Below are positions 44,144 to 52,927 of a DNA stretch of 64,000 nucleotides, piece after piece. Origin of the DNA: Exiguobacterium profundum (GTDB taxonomy: Bacteria > Bacillota > Bacilli > Exiguobacteriales > Exiguobacteriaceae); NCBI RefSeq assembly GCF_001909285.1, contig NZ_MRSV01000001.1, positions 1,599,680-1,663,679 on the forward strand, written 5' to 3'. The notes under the pieces were generated by a model that was not told the DNA's origin, searched no databases, and was given only the letters and a program-made list of their open reading frames with translations. Numbering within the stretch: position 1 is the stretch's first letter; each line of letters begins with the position of its first letter. The translations under genes and the position numbers were made by a program.

Positions 44144-44458
44144 TCATGCTTGGATCGTATCGAGGAAAGAACGGATTTGCATCTCCGTCTTGGCGTTCGC
44201 CGAGTGGAGGTGTTCTTGTTTTACCCCGTCTTTATAGTAAAGAAGTGAAGGGATGCCGCGAACTTCTTGTGCATCAGATAGCTCTGGGAGTTCGTCGCGG
44301 TCGACGACGTGCCAGTTAAATTGTGGATAGTCTTTGACAAGCTCATCGACATACATGTCCAGACGTTTACAGTCCGGGCACCATGATGTAGTGAAGACCA
44401 CCATTCCATGATCTTTTGTGGCTTCGTCAAATTGTTGTGATGAATGAATCGGTTGCAT
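44144..44458 (-). CDS. Thioredoxin family protein
   Basis: 104 aa from ATG 44458, 8 bp after AAAGGAG (a TTG two codons earlier abuts the SD). Thioredoxin fold with active site SWCPDCK instead of WCGPC, cis-Pro in RGIPSLLYY. Likely a cytoplasmic thiol-disulfide reductase of the YdbP-like kind. Monocistronic. Confidence 0.85.
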   Translation of the reverse strand: MQPIHSSQQFDEATKDHGMVVFTTSWCPDCKRLDMYVDELVKDYPQFNWHVVDRDELPELSDAQEVRGIPSLLYYKDGVKQEHLHSANAKTEMQIRSFLDTIQA

Positions 44459-44519
44459 AGACAACTCTCCTTTCTTCTATCTATTTTGTCGGGTTTTTAA
44501 CGGGTCGTCAACAGATTGG

Positions 44520-44543
44520 CATTCTCGAAACCATTTGAGAATG
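44520..44543. promoter_or_regulatory. Inverted repeat at the padR-family gene promoter
   Basis: CATTCTC, 10 bp, GAGAATG: perfect 7-bp arms directly upstream of an extended -10 (TGATACACT, 44544-44552). Good candidate for autorepression by the PadR-family protein that follows. Confidence 0.5.
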
Positions 44544-44587
44544 TGATACACTAATAAAAATAGCATGAGAAGGAAAAGGTGATGGAT

Positions 44588-45130
44588 ATGGCGTTACGTC
44601 ACGCATTGCTCGGGTTATTGACCCATCAGCCTGCGACCGGGTACGCCTTGAACGCGACGTTCAAGGCGCAGATGATTCATTTTTGGAACGCCCATCATAC
44701 ACAGATTTATCGGGAACTGTTAAAGATGGAAGAAGAGGCACTCGTTTCGGCGGAACATGTCTCTCAACAAGAGTTGCCAGACAAAAAAATATACTCCATC
44801 ACGGATCGAGGACGAGAAGAGTTAATCAATTGGTTACGTCAACCAACGTCGTTCCAACCGAAAATGAAGGATGAAAACCTCCTGCGTGTCAGTCTGCTCC
44901 AATTGTTGCCGGTTGAAGAAGCGGTCCGATATATCGAAGAGACAAAGGCACACCATGAGCAGGTCGCACAACAGATTCGTATGTTTCAAGAAGAACATCA
45001 ATCGGACGAGGATACACTTGGCTATTTGCTGACGAGCGAGTATGCGATCCGAATGATGGAGAACTATGCCGGATGGGCGGATTGGGCGATCGAACAGATT
45101 CAAGCACGCAACGAAAAACACGTGACCTGA
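44588..45130 (+). CDS. PadR family transcriptional regulator
   Basis: 180 aa from ATG 44588; GTG 44579 and ATG 44582 are earlier in-frame choices with worse spacing. N-terminal winged helix (ALLGLLTHQPATGYALNATF, YRELLKMEEEALVS, YSITDRGREELINWL), then a C-terminal dimerising coiled region typical of the vinylphenol/AphA-like PadR subgroup. Likely a ligand-responsive repressor; target unknown, possibly itself. Confidence 0.85.
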   Translation: MALRHALLGLLTHQPATGYALNATFKAQMIHFWNAHHTQIYRELLKMEEEALVSAEHVSQQELPDKKIYSITDRGREELINWLRQPTSFQPKMKDENLLRVSLLQLLPVEEAVRYIEETKAHHEQVAQQIRMFQEEHQSDEDTLGYLLTSEYAIRMMENYAGWADWAIEQIQARNEKHVT

Positions 45131-45152
45131 GCGGATCAGGTCACGTGTTTTG
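45118..45152. terminator. Bidirectional terminator
   Basis: ACACGTGACCTGA pairs with TCAGGTCACGTGT over a 5-base loop; T-rich flank. It overlaps both gene ends. Confidence 0.88.
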
Positions 45153-45966
45153 TGTATGGGTGAACCGGTAAACGAGCGAGTAAGCGATCAAGCACTTCAT
45201 CATCGGTTTTGGTCTCAAATGAACGAATCGTTTCGTTCAATTGCTTGACTGAAGAGGCGCCTGGTAAGACGACGTCACAGAACCGTTTTGCAGCTTCGAG
45301 TGCATAGGCTTGAATCGGTGTCGGCATCATCGCCAATTCACTTGCGAGTTCCTCTTTTCGCCACGTCTCAAATCCCTTATCTCCGAGACGAGTCTCCCAT
45401 TCATCCGTTAATAGGCCTTTGGCAAGAACCCCTCGACCGACGATGGGGATTGAAATGTTGAGCGTCTCTGCCCGGCGGTCGAGTAGGGAATACGGTGTCA
45501 TGAGAACATCGAGGGCACCGGATTTGACCCAATGGTTGATGACGTTCGGACGAATCGACGAGAGTCCGATTTGTCGGATTAGACCATCTCGTTTTTGTTT
45601 TTGTGTCCATTCAATCGTTGCTTCGAGGTCATCCTCGAGCGTGCCGCCATGTATATAATATAAATCCAGATAATCGGTTTTCAATCGCTCGAGCGATCCG
45701 TGCAATGCTTCCTCTAAATAGGACGGATCAGGATTCCAACGCATGCCCTCCTCAGTCAATTCGTTGCCACCTTTACTCGCCAAAAATAAGTGTTGTCGCT
45801 CTTGACCCAACGTTTCCCCAATCACACGCTCGACAGCTTGTCGTTTATAGACGTCTGCCGTATCGATATGGCGAATCCCCGATTGAATGGCCGTTTCCAG
45901 GATATTCTTTGCCTCTTTCTCCCCATGTTTCAAAATCGTCATCGTTCCGAGTCCGAGTTCACTCAT
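45136..45966 (-). CDS. Aldo/keto reductase
   Basis: 276 aa from ATG 45966, 7 bp after AAGGAGG; the long open frame to 46155 is not used. TIM barrel with catalytic HIDTADVY, ASKGG, LDLYYIHGG (catalytic His) and VLPGASSVKQLNE for NADPH. Substrate unknown. Divergent from nudF across a 72-bp gap. Confidence 0.87.
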   Translation of the reverse strand: MSELGLGTMTILKHGEKEAKNILETAIQSGIRHIDTADVYKRQAVERVIGETLGQERQHLFLASKGGNELTEEGMRWNPDPSYLEEALHGSLERLKTDYLDLYYIHGGTLEDDLEATIEWTQKQKRDGLIRQIGLSSIRPNVINHWVKSGALDVLMTPYSLLDRRAETLNISIPIVGRGVLAKGLLTDEWETRLGDKGFETWRKEELASELAMMPTPIQAYALEAAKRFCDVVLPGASSVKQLNETIRSFETKTDDEVLDRLLARLPVHPYTKHVT

Positions 45967-46038
45967 TTGGATTCCTCCTTGTTCGAAATGTAGGTTTGAC
46001 TCATAATCAGAGTATATCGAAAAGTGAGGAGTAATCAT

Positions 46039-46569
46039 ATGGAAGAAAAAACGATTGAGCGGGAAGTCATTTATCAAGGCAAAATCTTCGATGTGGAAAA
46101 GCATGTCGTTTCCCTTCCGAACGGAAACACGTCTGTACGTGAACTCGTCTATCATAACGGAGCCGTCGCTGTACTCGTCATTGATGAATCGGACAACATC
46201 GTCATGGTGGAGCAGTACCGAAAAGCGTTTGAATCGATGTCGCTTGAGATTCCAGCCGGTAAGTTGGAAAAAGGGGAAGAGCCGATGGCGAGTGCCGAGC
46301 GCGAGCTCGAAGAGGAGACGGGCTACACGGCGGAATCGCTTGAAAAGATTTTTTCTTTTTTTGTGGCACCTGGGTTCTGCAGTGAGCGGGTCGATGTATA
46401 TGTCGCAAAAGGGTTATCTGCCGGTGAGATGAATTTAGACGAAGATGAATTTTTAAATGTGAAACGATACTCATTTGATGAAGCCGTCGATTTACTGGAA
46501 CGAGGCATCATTACCGACGCCAAGACAATTATGGCAATCCAATGGTGGCAATTGTCTAGATTGAAATAA
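46039..46569 (+). CDS. nudF: ADP-ribose pyrophosphatase, Nudix family
   Basis: 176 aa from ATG 46039, after GTGAGGAG. Full Nudix box, GKLEKGEEPMASAERELEEE followed by TGY, and the N-terminal VYHNGAVAVLVID strand of the NudF group. It cleaves ADP-ribose to AMP and ribose 5-phosphate. B. subtilis nudF (yqkG) lies just before fur, as here. Confidence 0.9.
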   Translation: MEEKTIEREVIYQGKIFDVEKHVVSLPNGNTSVRELVYHNGAVAVLVIDESDNIVMVEQYRKAFESMSLEIPAGKLEKGEEPMASAERELEEETGYTAESLEKIFSFFVAPGFCSERVDVYVAKGLSAGEMNLDEDEFLNVKRYSFDEAVDLLERGIITDAKTIMAIQWWQLSRLK

Positions 46570-46618
46570 TTCTAATCTAAGTACTTATATGATAAACTTA
46601 CATAGTAATGATTTTAAA

Positions 46619-46647
46619 TTGAAAATTGAGTAAAACTTCGGTATGCT
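46619..46647 (+). promoter_or_regulatory. SigA promoter of fur
   Basis: TTGAAA, 17 bp, TATGCT, about 30 bp before the fur ATG. No clear Fur box in the AT-rich leader. Confidence 0.65.
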
Positions 46648-46681
46648 TTCAGTAGTGAACTATGTAAAGAGGGGGCGCCTT

Positions 46682-47161
46682 ATGGAAACGCGAATTGAAC
46701 GAATTAAACAGCAATTGAGCGCCAAAGGATATAAATTAACACCACAACGTGAATCGACGGTACGTATCTTACTTGAGAATGAGAGTGACCATTTAAGTGC
46801 GGAGAACGTCTTCATGCTCGTGAAAAGCATCGCACCAGAAATTGGACTCGCAACGGTTTATCGCACATTAGAATTATTGACAGAGCTCGGCGTGGTCGAT
46901 AAAGTCAACTTCGGTGACGGAGTTGCACGCTTTGACTTACGTCCAGAAGGGGCGAACCATTCGCACCACCATCTCGTCTGTGTCGAATGCGGCTCGGTCG
47001 AGGAAATCATGGAAGACTTGCTCGTCGATGTTGAGAAAAAAGTCGAGAGTAAATACGAATTTTTGATTAAAGACCATCGCTTGACGTTTCACGGTATCTG
47101 TAAAGTATGCCAAGCAAAAGGCGTCACACTCGAAGGTCATAAAGCAGTCATCAACGGTTAA
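46682..47161 (+). CDS. fur: Ferric uptake regulator Fur
   Basis: 159 aa from ATG 46682 (AGAGGGGG upstream; frame open from 46643). Winged helix TPQRESTVRIL and GLATVYRTLELL, metal site SHHHLVCVECG, second zinc Cys pair in CKVCQ. Could be a paralogue such as PerR or Zur, but position next to nudF and near xerD matches B. subtilis Fur (YqkL). Represses iron uptake genes with Fe(II). Confidence 0.88.
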   Translation: METRIERIKQQLSAKGYKLTPQRESTVRILLENESDHLSAENVFMLVKSIAPEIGLATVYRTLELLTELGVVDKVNFGDGVARFDLRPEGANHSHHHLVCVECGSVEEIMEDLLVDVEKKVESKYEFLIKDHRLTFHGICKVCQAKGVTLEGHKAVING

Positions 47162-47166
47162 TGCAG

Positions 47167-47206
47167 AAAGGACAGACGACCCCAACAGGTCATCTGTCCT
47201 TTTTCA
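47167..47206. terminator. Bidirectional terminator after fur
   Basis: AAAGGACAGACGACC pairs with GGTCATCTGTCCTTT (one mismatch or C-A) over a 6-base loop, then more T. Confidence 0.88.
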
Positions 47207-48040
47207 ATGTGTGATATATCGCTCAAGAATCTTCGAGATCCCATCGTCGTTGTTTGATGTCGTGACCTCACTCGCAATGTCGATCAATGCATCGACGGCA
47301 TTTCCCATGGCAATCCCAATTCCTGCGTATTCAATGATTGAACGGTCGTTATGACCATCTCCGAAAGCGATGACGTGGTCACGATTGATACACAAGTCCT
47401 CGAAGACGTGACGCAGCGCCTTCGCCTTATCAATGCCGAAATCGGTGAATTCATAATACATCGCCGCTGTGAACATACTCGTGACCCGACCTGTGAAAGG
47501 ACCAGCTAATGCAGTTGCATTCTCTCGTAAGTATGAAGGCTCGCCAGCAACGAGAATCTTATGGACGGGGAAGTCGATAATCTCGATTAAGTTCGGTTCT
47601 TCTCGCAATTGGAACTGACCGCCTCTCGATTCATATTCGATGATGTTAATCAATTTTCCATTCACTTCAAGTTGTCCCTCGAAAACGTCGCGCACATACA
47701 TATACGTATCATCGTTAATCATTGGGATGACCTCGTAGTGCTCTAAGTGCTTTAAGATTGAGCGAACATCCTCGATTTGCATTGCTTGTTCAAAAAGCGT
47801 GTCGCCTGTAGAAGCGTCCGTGACACATGCTCCATTAGAAGAGACAATCAACCCGCCGAACTCGTTCAATTTCAACTCTTGTGCATAGCGAATCATCCCT
47901 CGCTTTGGACGTCCTGACGCAAGCACCACTTTGACACCTTGCTCTTGCAATGCAAGTAGCGTGCGCTTCGTCTGTTCCGTGATGATTTTCTCGTCATTTA
48001 ACAGCGTTCCGTCTAAATCAAGTAAAATTGCCTGGATCAT
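47204..48040 (-). CDS. HAD superfamily Cof-type phosphatase
   Basis: 278 aa. HAD motif I LLDLDGTLLND with the nucleophile Asp, motif II VLASGRPKRG, motif IV AFGDGHNDRSIIEYAGIGIAMGNA, and a C2-type cap; Cof/YkrA-like sugar phosphatase. Natural substrate uncertain. Last gene of a leftward operon with VOC, MFS and ROK genes, consistent with sugar-phosphate handling. Confidence 0.88.
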   Translation of the reverse strand: MIQAILLDLDGTLLNDEKIITEQTKRTLLALQEQGVKVVLASGRPKRGMIRYAQELKLNEFGGLIVSSNGACVTDASTGDTLFEQAMQIEDVRSILKHLEHYEVIPMINDDTYMYVRDVFEGQLEVNGKLINIIEYESRGGQFQLREEPNLIEIIDFPVHKILVAGEPSYLRENATALAGPFTGRVTSMFTAAMYYEFTDFGIDKAKALRHVFEDLCINRDHVIAFGDGHNDRSIIEYAGIGIAMGNAVDALIDIASEVTTSNNDDGISKILERYITH

Positions 48041-48059
48041 GTGTGTTGTCTCCTTCTGT

Positions 48060-48440
48060 TTAGATTGTCAATTCGATGATGTTGCCTTCCGGATCAAGGA
48101 TGACGCTTTCGTAATAACCATCACCGGTCGTCCGTGGACCGTCAACGTGTGTGTATCCATCAAGTTGAAAGCGTTCCGTCAAGGCATCTACCGCGTGTTT
48201 ACTCCCTAGTGAAAAGGCGAGATGTGCATACCCGGCCGATTCTTTCGGATGTTCTTTAAGGTGAGGTCGTCTCATCAGTTCGAGTCGGCAACGTGAACCT
48301 CGAAACGTTAAAAAGTACGATTCAAACTGTTTCTTCTCGTTTTCATATTTATCATTTGACTGTGCATCAAAATAGACTTCGTAAAACCTGCGCATGTTTT
48401 CGATGTCGTTTACCCAAAGGGCGACATGTTCAATTCTCAT
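48060..48440 (-). CDS. VOC family (glyoxalase/dioxygenase fold) protein
   Basis: 126 aa, two beta-alpha-beta-beta-beta modules: RIEHVALWVNDIENMRRFYE, LELMRRP, AGYAHLAFSLGS and SVILDPEGNIIEL. His and Glu positions for metal are present (IEHVAL, AHLAF, IIEL). Possibly a lyase for a sugar-derived aldehyde. The ATG overlaps the MFS stop (ATGA at 48440-48437). Confidence 0.83.
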   Translation of the reverse strand: MRIEHVALWVNDIENMRRFYEVYFDAQSNDKYENEKKQFESYFLTFRGSRCRLELMRRPHLKEHPKESAGYAHLAFSLGSKHAVDALTERFQLDGYTHVDGPRTTGDGYYESVILDPEGNIIELTI

Positions 48441-49606
48441 ATAGAATCCTCCTCTGATGTTCGTCTAATCATTTGATTCAACCGTTCTGTATTGAAGAGC
48501 ATCCCGGTCATGATTAGAATGATCACAAACGGTAAAAAACGGAGTGAAGTCATAGACACGATTAATCCGAATAACGGGGGGAGAAACGTACTCCCTGAGT
48601 AGGCGAATGCCATTTGAAACCCCATCAAACGTTTCGATTGTGCCGAGCCAAACCGATTCGGCGTATCGTGAAGCATACTTGGATAAATCGGAGCCAATCC
48701 GAAGCCAATCAGCATCAAGCCGACGAGCATCGTCGCGGAGATTGGGATGAAGAAGAGGATGCTTCCGACAAGGGCGAGTATTTGTCCCATCCGAATCATC
48801 TGTTTGTTCGTGAAACGGAACGAGAGGAATCCGCTCACAAACCGTCCAATTGTGATACTACCGTAGTAGATGGACACCCATGCCGCAGCCGTCGCAATGG
48901 AAAACTGTTTCATCTGCACAAGATAACTGCTCGTCCATAACCCAATCAACGCTTCGACCCCGCAGTAAAGTAGAAATGTGGCCAATGCATAGGACACTCC
49001 GGTCGGTAGCTTGCGATCGAGTGTCGTGACGGCTGTTTCTTGAGGATGTGCAGTGGAATCCTCTTTCTGTTTCCAAAGTGGGAAAGACAACCACAATACG
49101 AGAGCTAAACTGAACTGAACGGCGGCGATAATCAAATAGCCGTCACGCCATCCATCCTCTGTTAATACACCCGCCATGACGAGTGGTCCCCCGGTCGCGC
49201 CGATTCCCCAAAAGCAGTGTAGCCAGTTCATATGATGTGCTTCGTAATGTTCGGCAACGTAATGATTCAGAGCGGCATCGACGGCACCGGCGCCTAGACC
49301 GAGCGGGATGGCGAATACGAATAGCCAACCGATTGAAGGAGCATAGTAGAATCCGAACAGACAGAGCGCTGTGAGTAATGTCGAACCGAACGTGACTTGT
49401 TTCGTATCAAAATGTTTCAATAGTTTACCGCTCAGTAGACTCGAAAGAATCGTTCCACCAGCAATCGTCATAAAAATCCATCCGACCATCGATACGGGTG
49501 CGGAGAATTCTTGATGCATAAGTGGCCACCCGACACCGATGAGGGCATCCGGAAGACCAAGGCTGATAAATGCGAGATAGATCACGGCCAACAAAACAAT
49601 CGTCAT
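48437..49606 (-). CDS. MFS transporter, FucP-like sugar type
   Basis: 389 aa, 12 predicted helices. LAVIYLAFISLGLPDALIGVGWPLM at the N-terminus and DAALNHYVAEHYEAHHMNWLH resemble the FucP/YfkF-like group of sugar or unknown-substrate permeases. Overlaps the ROK gene upstream (49603-49606) and the VOC gene downstream by four bases each. Sugar import is inferred from its ROK regulator and the candidate cre site. Confidence 0.85.
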   Translation of the reverse strand: MTIVLLAVIYLAFISLGLPDALIGVGWPLMHQEFSAPVSMVGWIFMTIAGGTILSSLLSGKLLKHFDTKQVTFGSTLLTALCLFGFYYAPSIGWLFVFAIPLGLGAGAVDAALNHYVAEHYEAHHMNWLHCFWGIGATGGPLVMAGVLTEDGWRDGYLIIAAVQFSLALVLWLSFPLWKQKEDSTAHPQETAVTTLDRKLPTGVSYALATFLLYCGVEALIGLWTSSYLVQMKQFSIATAAAWVSIYYGSITIGRFVSGFLSFRFTNKQMIRMGQILALVGSILFFIPISATMLVGLMLIGFGLAPIYPSMLHDTPNRFGSAQSKRLMGFQMAFAYSGSTFLPPLFGLIVSMTSLRFLPFVIILIMTGMLFNTERLNQMIRRTSEEDSI

Positions 49607-50616
49607 ACGTCACCTCGCGGAATCGTTTCGAGCATCAATTCAATGCCGAGGCGAGCCAGTCCGGAAAAGTAATCCTCTTCCCATTCCCCAATCCGTAGAC
49701 GAGGAAGGTGACGAGAGGGAAGATATCGTTCGCATGCGCGGTCGATGTGAGACAGATCGTCAGGAATGAGGTCGACGTCTGAAAAGATGAATGTGTGTGG
49801 GTTTAGTGTCGCAGCAAATGTAGCGACGAGCCTTCCTAATGCATCGATTTCTTCTTTTTTCAGAACATGTGGTCCATAAGGCTTGTTTTTTATGCGGTCA
49901 AAGAAAGTTGCATCATCATAAAGCGGAAGAAATGAAACTTCACCACTAAACCCGGATTGTCCGCGAGCGACATGTCCATCGAGCAAGATACCAGCACCTG
50001 GACCATTCTTTCCGAGGCCGAGATAGACGATGGACTGATGTGTTGTGGTCTCATCTCGTATGGAAAATCCATAGACGGCGGCATTCATATCATTTTCAAT
50101 GACGACCGGAAGTCCAGTTCGTTCCATCAACCAGTTCTTCAAATCTAAATGCGCCAGTGATGGATATTCTGGGGCGAAAACAATTCGACCCGTATCGACT
50201 GCAGCGGCGACGCCGACAGAGATGGCACCGATTTTTATTGTGTGCTCATCGAATGTATCGACGAGTTTGCCTAACGTCTCTAAATGCGTGCCTGAGACTA
50301 AAGTTACACCTTCTTCAACATTCTGAGTTTGACAGTCAATCAAGCGATAGTGAATCTCGCTCGCTTCGATATATAGGGTCAGGCAACATCGGAATGTTGG
50401 ATTGTATTTATAACTTTTTGCGGGTTTTTCTCCTCTTGGGGCAAGTTGACCGTGTTCGATGACTTCACCGTGTTCAATCATGTCATCAATCATCTTCTTA
50501 ACGGTAGGGAATGAAACGTGTGTGGCCTTACTCAACTCGGAAATTGTCGAAACGTTGTGTAGGGCAATTTGCTTTCGGATGTCGACTAGTAATTCATGTT
50601 GCGGATCTTTCATCAC
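49603..50616 (-). CDS. ROK family transcriptional regulator
   Basis: 337 aa, GTG at 50616 (7 bp after GGAG) or the ATG next to it. N-terminal winged helix (TISELSKATHVSFPTVKKMI), then a ROK sugar-kinase-like domain: VGVAAAVDTGRIV, ENDMNAAVYGF, YLGLGKNGPGAGILLDG. The zinc motif CxCGxxGC is absent, so this is a regulator rather than a kinase. First gene of the operon with the MFS transporter; probably its sugar-responsive repressor. Confidence 0.87.
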   Translation of the reverse strand: MMKDPQHELLVDIRKQIALHNVSTISELSKATHVSFPTVKKMIDDMIEHGEVIEHGQLAPRGEKPAKSYKYNPTFRCCLTLYIEASEIHYRLIDCQTQNVEEGVTLVSGTHLETLGKLVDTFDEHTIKIGAISVGVAAAVDTGRIVFAPEYPSLAHLDLKNWLMERTGLPVVIENDMNAAVYGFSIRDETTTHQSIVYLGLGKNGPGAGILLDGHVARGQSGFSGEVSFLPLYDDATFFDRIKNKPYGPHVLKKEEIDALGRLVATFAATLNPHTFIFSDVDLIPDDLSHIDRACERYLPSRHLPRLRIGEWEEDYFSGLARLGIELMLETIPRGDV

Positions 50617-50663
50617 GATTCAACTCCTATCCACTTTTTAAAATATTTTAATAAGTTATTTGT

Positions 50664-50693
50664 AGTATAACGTTTCTCATTTGAAGATGCCAG
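50664..50693 (-). promoter_or_regulatory. Weak SigA promoter of the ROK-MFS-VOC-HAD operon
   Basis: Minus strand CTGGCA, 18 bp, TATACT; good -10, modest -35. Confidence 0.4.
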
Positions 50694-50725
50694 AAAAATA
50701 AGAATTCTGAGATGTATTTTTATCA

Positions 50726-50739
50726 CGTAAACGTTCACA
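50726..50739. promoter_or_regulatory. Candidate CcpA cre site
   Basis: CGTAAACGTTCACA matches the cre consensus TGWAANCGNTNWCA at 13 of 14 positions, differing at the first base. It lies between the divergent ROK operon and xerD promoters. Confidence 0.55.
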
Positions 50740-50770
50740 AAAAAGTGAAAAAAAAATGAGGTCAGACATC

Positions 50771-50799
50771 TTCACAACAGTTTACATAAGTGATATGCT
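50771..50799 (+). promoter_or_regulatory. SigA promoter of xerD-deoB-punA-pdp
   Basis: TTCACA, 17 bp, TATGCT, about 38 bp before xerD. Confidence 0.6.
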
Positions 50800-50836
50800 G
50801 TAAGCGTATTCAGGTGAAACAAGGAAGGAGGAGGGT

Positions 50837-51724
50837 ATGATGCGTTCGCATATCGAGTCATTTCTTCAATACATGACAGTTGAAAAGCGGATGTCCGCGA
50901 ATACGAGACAGGCGTATGCGAGCGATTTGACGCAGTACGCATCGACCTTGACCCAACTTGGGGTAGAAGAGTGGAATGAAGTGACACGTTCGCATATCGT
51001 CAAACATATCGAAGAACTGTCACAGGCGGGGCGTGCCTCGTCCTCATTAAGACGAGCTGTCAGTTCGATCCGGATGTTTCATCATCATCTCAAAATGACC
51101 GGAGTCACGACGACCGATCCGTCTCTTTACCTAGAATCTCCAAAAGCAGAAAAGCAACTTCCGGATACATGGTCACAAGCGGAAGTTGAACGTCTGTTGG
51201 ACAGCGTCCCGACGTCGGACCCGCTCTCGTTACGAGACCGAGCCATGCTTGAATTGCTTTACGGGACAGGGATGCGGGTCAGTGAACTTTTAGGTTTGGA
51301 TTTGGATGATTTGCAGTTCGAATTGGGGTATCTACAATGTGAAGGGAAAGGCGAGCGCGCACGAATCATTCCGGTATCCTCGGTTGCCCAAAGTTTTGTC
51401 GAGCGTTACATCCAACAAGCTCGTAACGGACTTGGCGGCAGAGAGACCGAAGCGCTCTTTTTAAACGGCAGAGGAGGACGGCTCAGTCGCCAAGGATTTT
51501 GGAAGATGATCAAACGACGAGCCAAACTTGCTGGAATTGACAAAGAAATCACACCGCACGTACTCCGTCATTCTTTTGCGACACACCTTCTCGAGAACGG
51601 TGCGGATTTACGCGCCATTCAACAGATGCTCGGTCATGCGGATTTAGCGACGACGCAAGTGTATACACACGTCAACAAATCACGATTGCATGATGTGTAT
51701 CGTAAGCATCACCCTCGTGCCTAG
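50837..51724 (+). CDS. xerD: Tyrosine recombinase XerD
   Basis: 295 aa. With its partner XerC/CodV it resolves chromosome dimers at dif. N-terminal SAM-like domain, then the catalytic residues: Arg in [13 protein letters not shown], Lys in the beta-hairpin [10 protein letters not shown]-like segment, [12 protein letters not shown] (His, Arg), [13 protein letters not shown] (His, Tyr nucleophile). Starts ATG-ATG at 50837/50840 after GGAGGAGGG. Same order as B. subtilis (ripX-drm-punA). Confidence 0.92.
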   Translation: MMRSHIESFLQYMTVEKRMSANTRQAYASDLTQYASTLTQLGVEEWNEVTRSHIVKHIEELSQAGRASSSLRRAVSSIRMFHHHLKMTGVTTTDPSLYLESPKAEKQLPDTWSQAEVERLLDSVPTSDPLSLRDRAMLELLYGTGMRVSELLGLDLDDLQFELGYLQCEGKGERARIIPVSSVAQSFVERYIQQARNGLGGRETEALFLNGRGGRLSRQGFWKMIKRRAKLAGIDKEITPHVLRHSFATHLLENGADLRAIQQMLGHADLATTQVYTHVNKSRLHDVYRKHHPRA

Positions 51725-51747
51725 ACACCGAAAAGGAGGAATTTTTT

Positions 51748-52914
51748 GTGAAGAATTTTAAACGTATTTTCTTAGTCGTCATGGACTCGGTCGGTATCGG
51801 TGAAGCACCAGATGCTGAACAGTTCGGTGACAAAGGGGCCGACACGCTCGGGCATATCGCGCGTGAACATAACGGATTGAACATGCCGAACATGGGTAAA
51901 CTTGGACTTTCGAACATCAAGCCGATTCAAGGCATCGATGCATCGGATGCACCGAGTGCGTATGGTCGCATGGAAGAAATCTCAGCTGGTAAGGATACGA
52001 TGACAGGACATTGGGAAATCATGGGTCTTCATATCGATACACCATTCCGTGTATTCGAGGAGTTCCCTGATGACTTGATTCACCGCCTCGAAGAGTTCAG
52101 CGGACGTAAAATCATCGGAAACAAACCGGCGTCAGGAACAGAAATTTTGGACGAACTCGGTGAAGAGCATGTCGAGACTGGCGCTCTGATTGTCTATACA
52201 TCAGCCGACTCAGTCCTTCAAATCGCAGCACACGAGGACATCGTGCCGGTTGATGAGTTGTACCGAATCTGCGAATACGCTCGTGAAATCACACGTGAAG
52301 ATCCATACATGCTCGGACGAATCATCGCTCGCCCGTTCATCGGGACACCAGGAGCATGGGTCCGTACGGCAAACCGTCACGATTACGCCTTGAAACCATT
52401 CGGCAAGACCGTCATGAACACGCTCGAGGAAGCTGGGAAAGACGTCATCGCATTAGGGAAAATCAGCGATATTTACGATGGTGAAGGTGTGACAAAAGCG
52501 GTCCGCACGAAATCGAACATGGATGGCATGGACAAATTGGTCGAGTCGCTCGAGGAAGACTTCGAAGGGCTCTGCTTCTTGAATTTAGTTGACTTCGACG
52601 CATTATTCGGTCATCGTCGTGACCCGGAAGGCTATGCGGTCGCGCTTGAAGAGTATGACGCTCGCTTACCGGAAGTGATGGAGCGCCTTCGTGAAGATGA
52701 CTTGCTCATCATCACGGCTGACCACGGAAATGACCCTGTTCATGCCGGTACAGATCACACGCGTGAATACGTTCCGCTCATCGTTCATCACAACGGAGCG
52801 AAAGCGGTTGATTTAGGCATTCGTGGTACGTTCGCAGATATCGGTGCGACCGTCGCTGACAACTTTAACGTTGCGGCACCATCAAACGGAAAGAGTTTCT
52901 TAAACGAAATTTGA
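51748..52914 (+). CDS. deoB: Phosphopentomutase
   Basis: Interconverts (deoxy)ribose 1- and 5-phosphate in nucleoside salvage. 388 aa, alkaline-phosphatase fold: [20 protein letters not shown] with metal Asp, [11 protein letters not shown] (Thr phosphoacceptor), and ITADHGNDP with THTREY-like [11 protein letters not shown] start 51748 after AAAGGAGG. Works with the two phosphorylases downstream. Confidence 0.95.
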   Translation: MKNFKRIFLVVMDSVGIGEAPDAEQFGDKGADTLGHIAREHNGLNMPNMGKLGLSNIKPIQGIDASDAPSAYGRMEEISAGKDTMTGHWEIMGLHIDTPFRVFEEFPDDLIHRLEEFSGRKIIGNKPASGTEILDELGEEHVETGALIVYTSADSVLQIAAHEDIVPVDELYRICEYAREITREDPYMLGRIIARPFIGTPGAWVRTANRHDYALKPFGKTVMNTLEEAGKDVIALGKISDIYDGEGVTKAVRTKSNMDGMDKLVESLEEDFEGLCFLNLVDFDALFGHRRDPEGYAVALEEYDARLPEVMERLREDDLLIITADHGNDPVHAGTDHTREYVPLIVHHNGAKAVDLGIRGTFADIGATVADNFNVAAPSNGKSFLNEI

Positions 52915-52927
52915 GGAGGCAATATTC

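Noticed and set aside
46643-46681. Upstream ATG extension of fur
   Set aside because: The extension overlaps the -10 of the fur promoter and has no ribosome site; ATG 46682 follows AGAGGGGG.
49143-49613. Arg-rich minus-strand frames in the MFS gene
   Set aside because: Out-of-frame readings of the transporter with improbable composition; the family-matching frame overlaps them completely.
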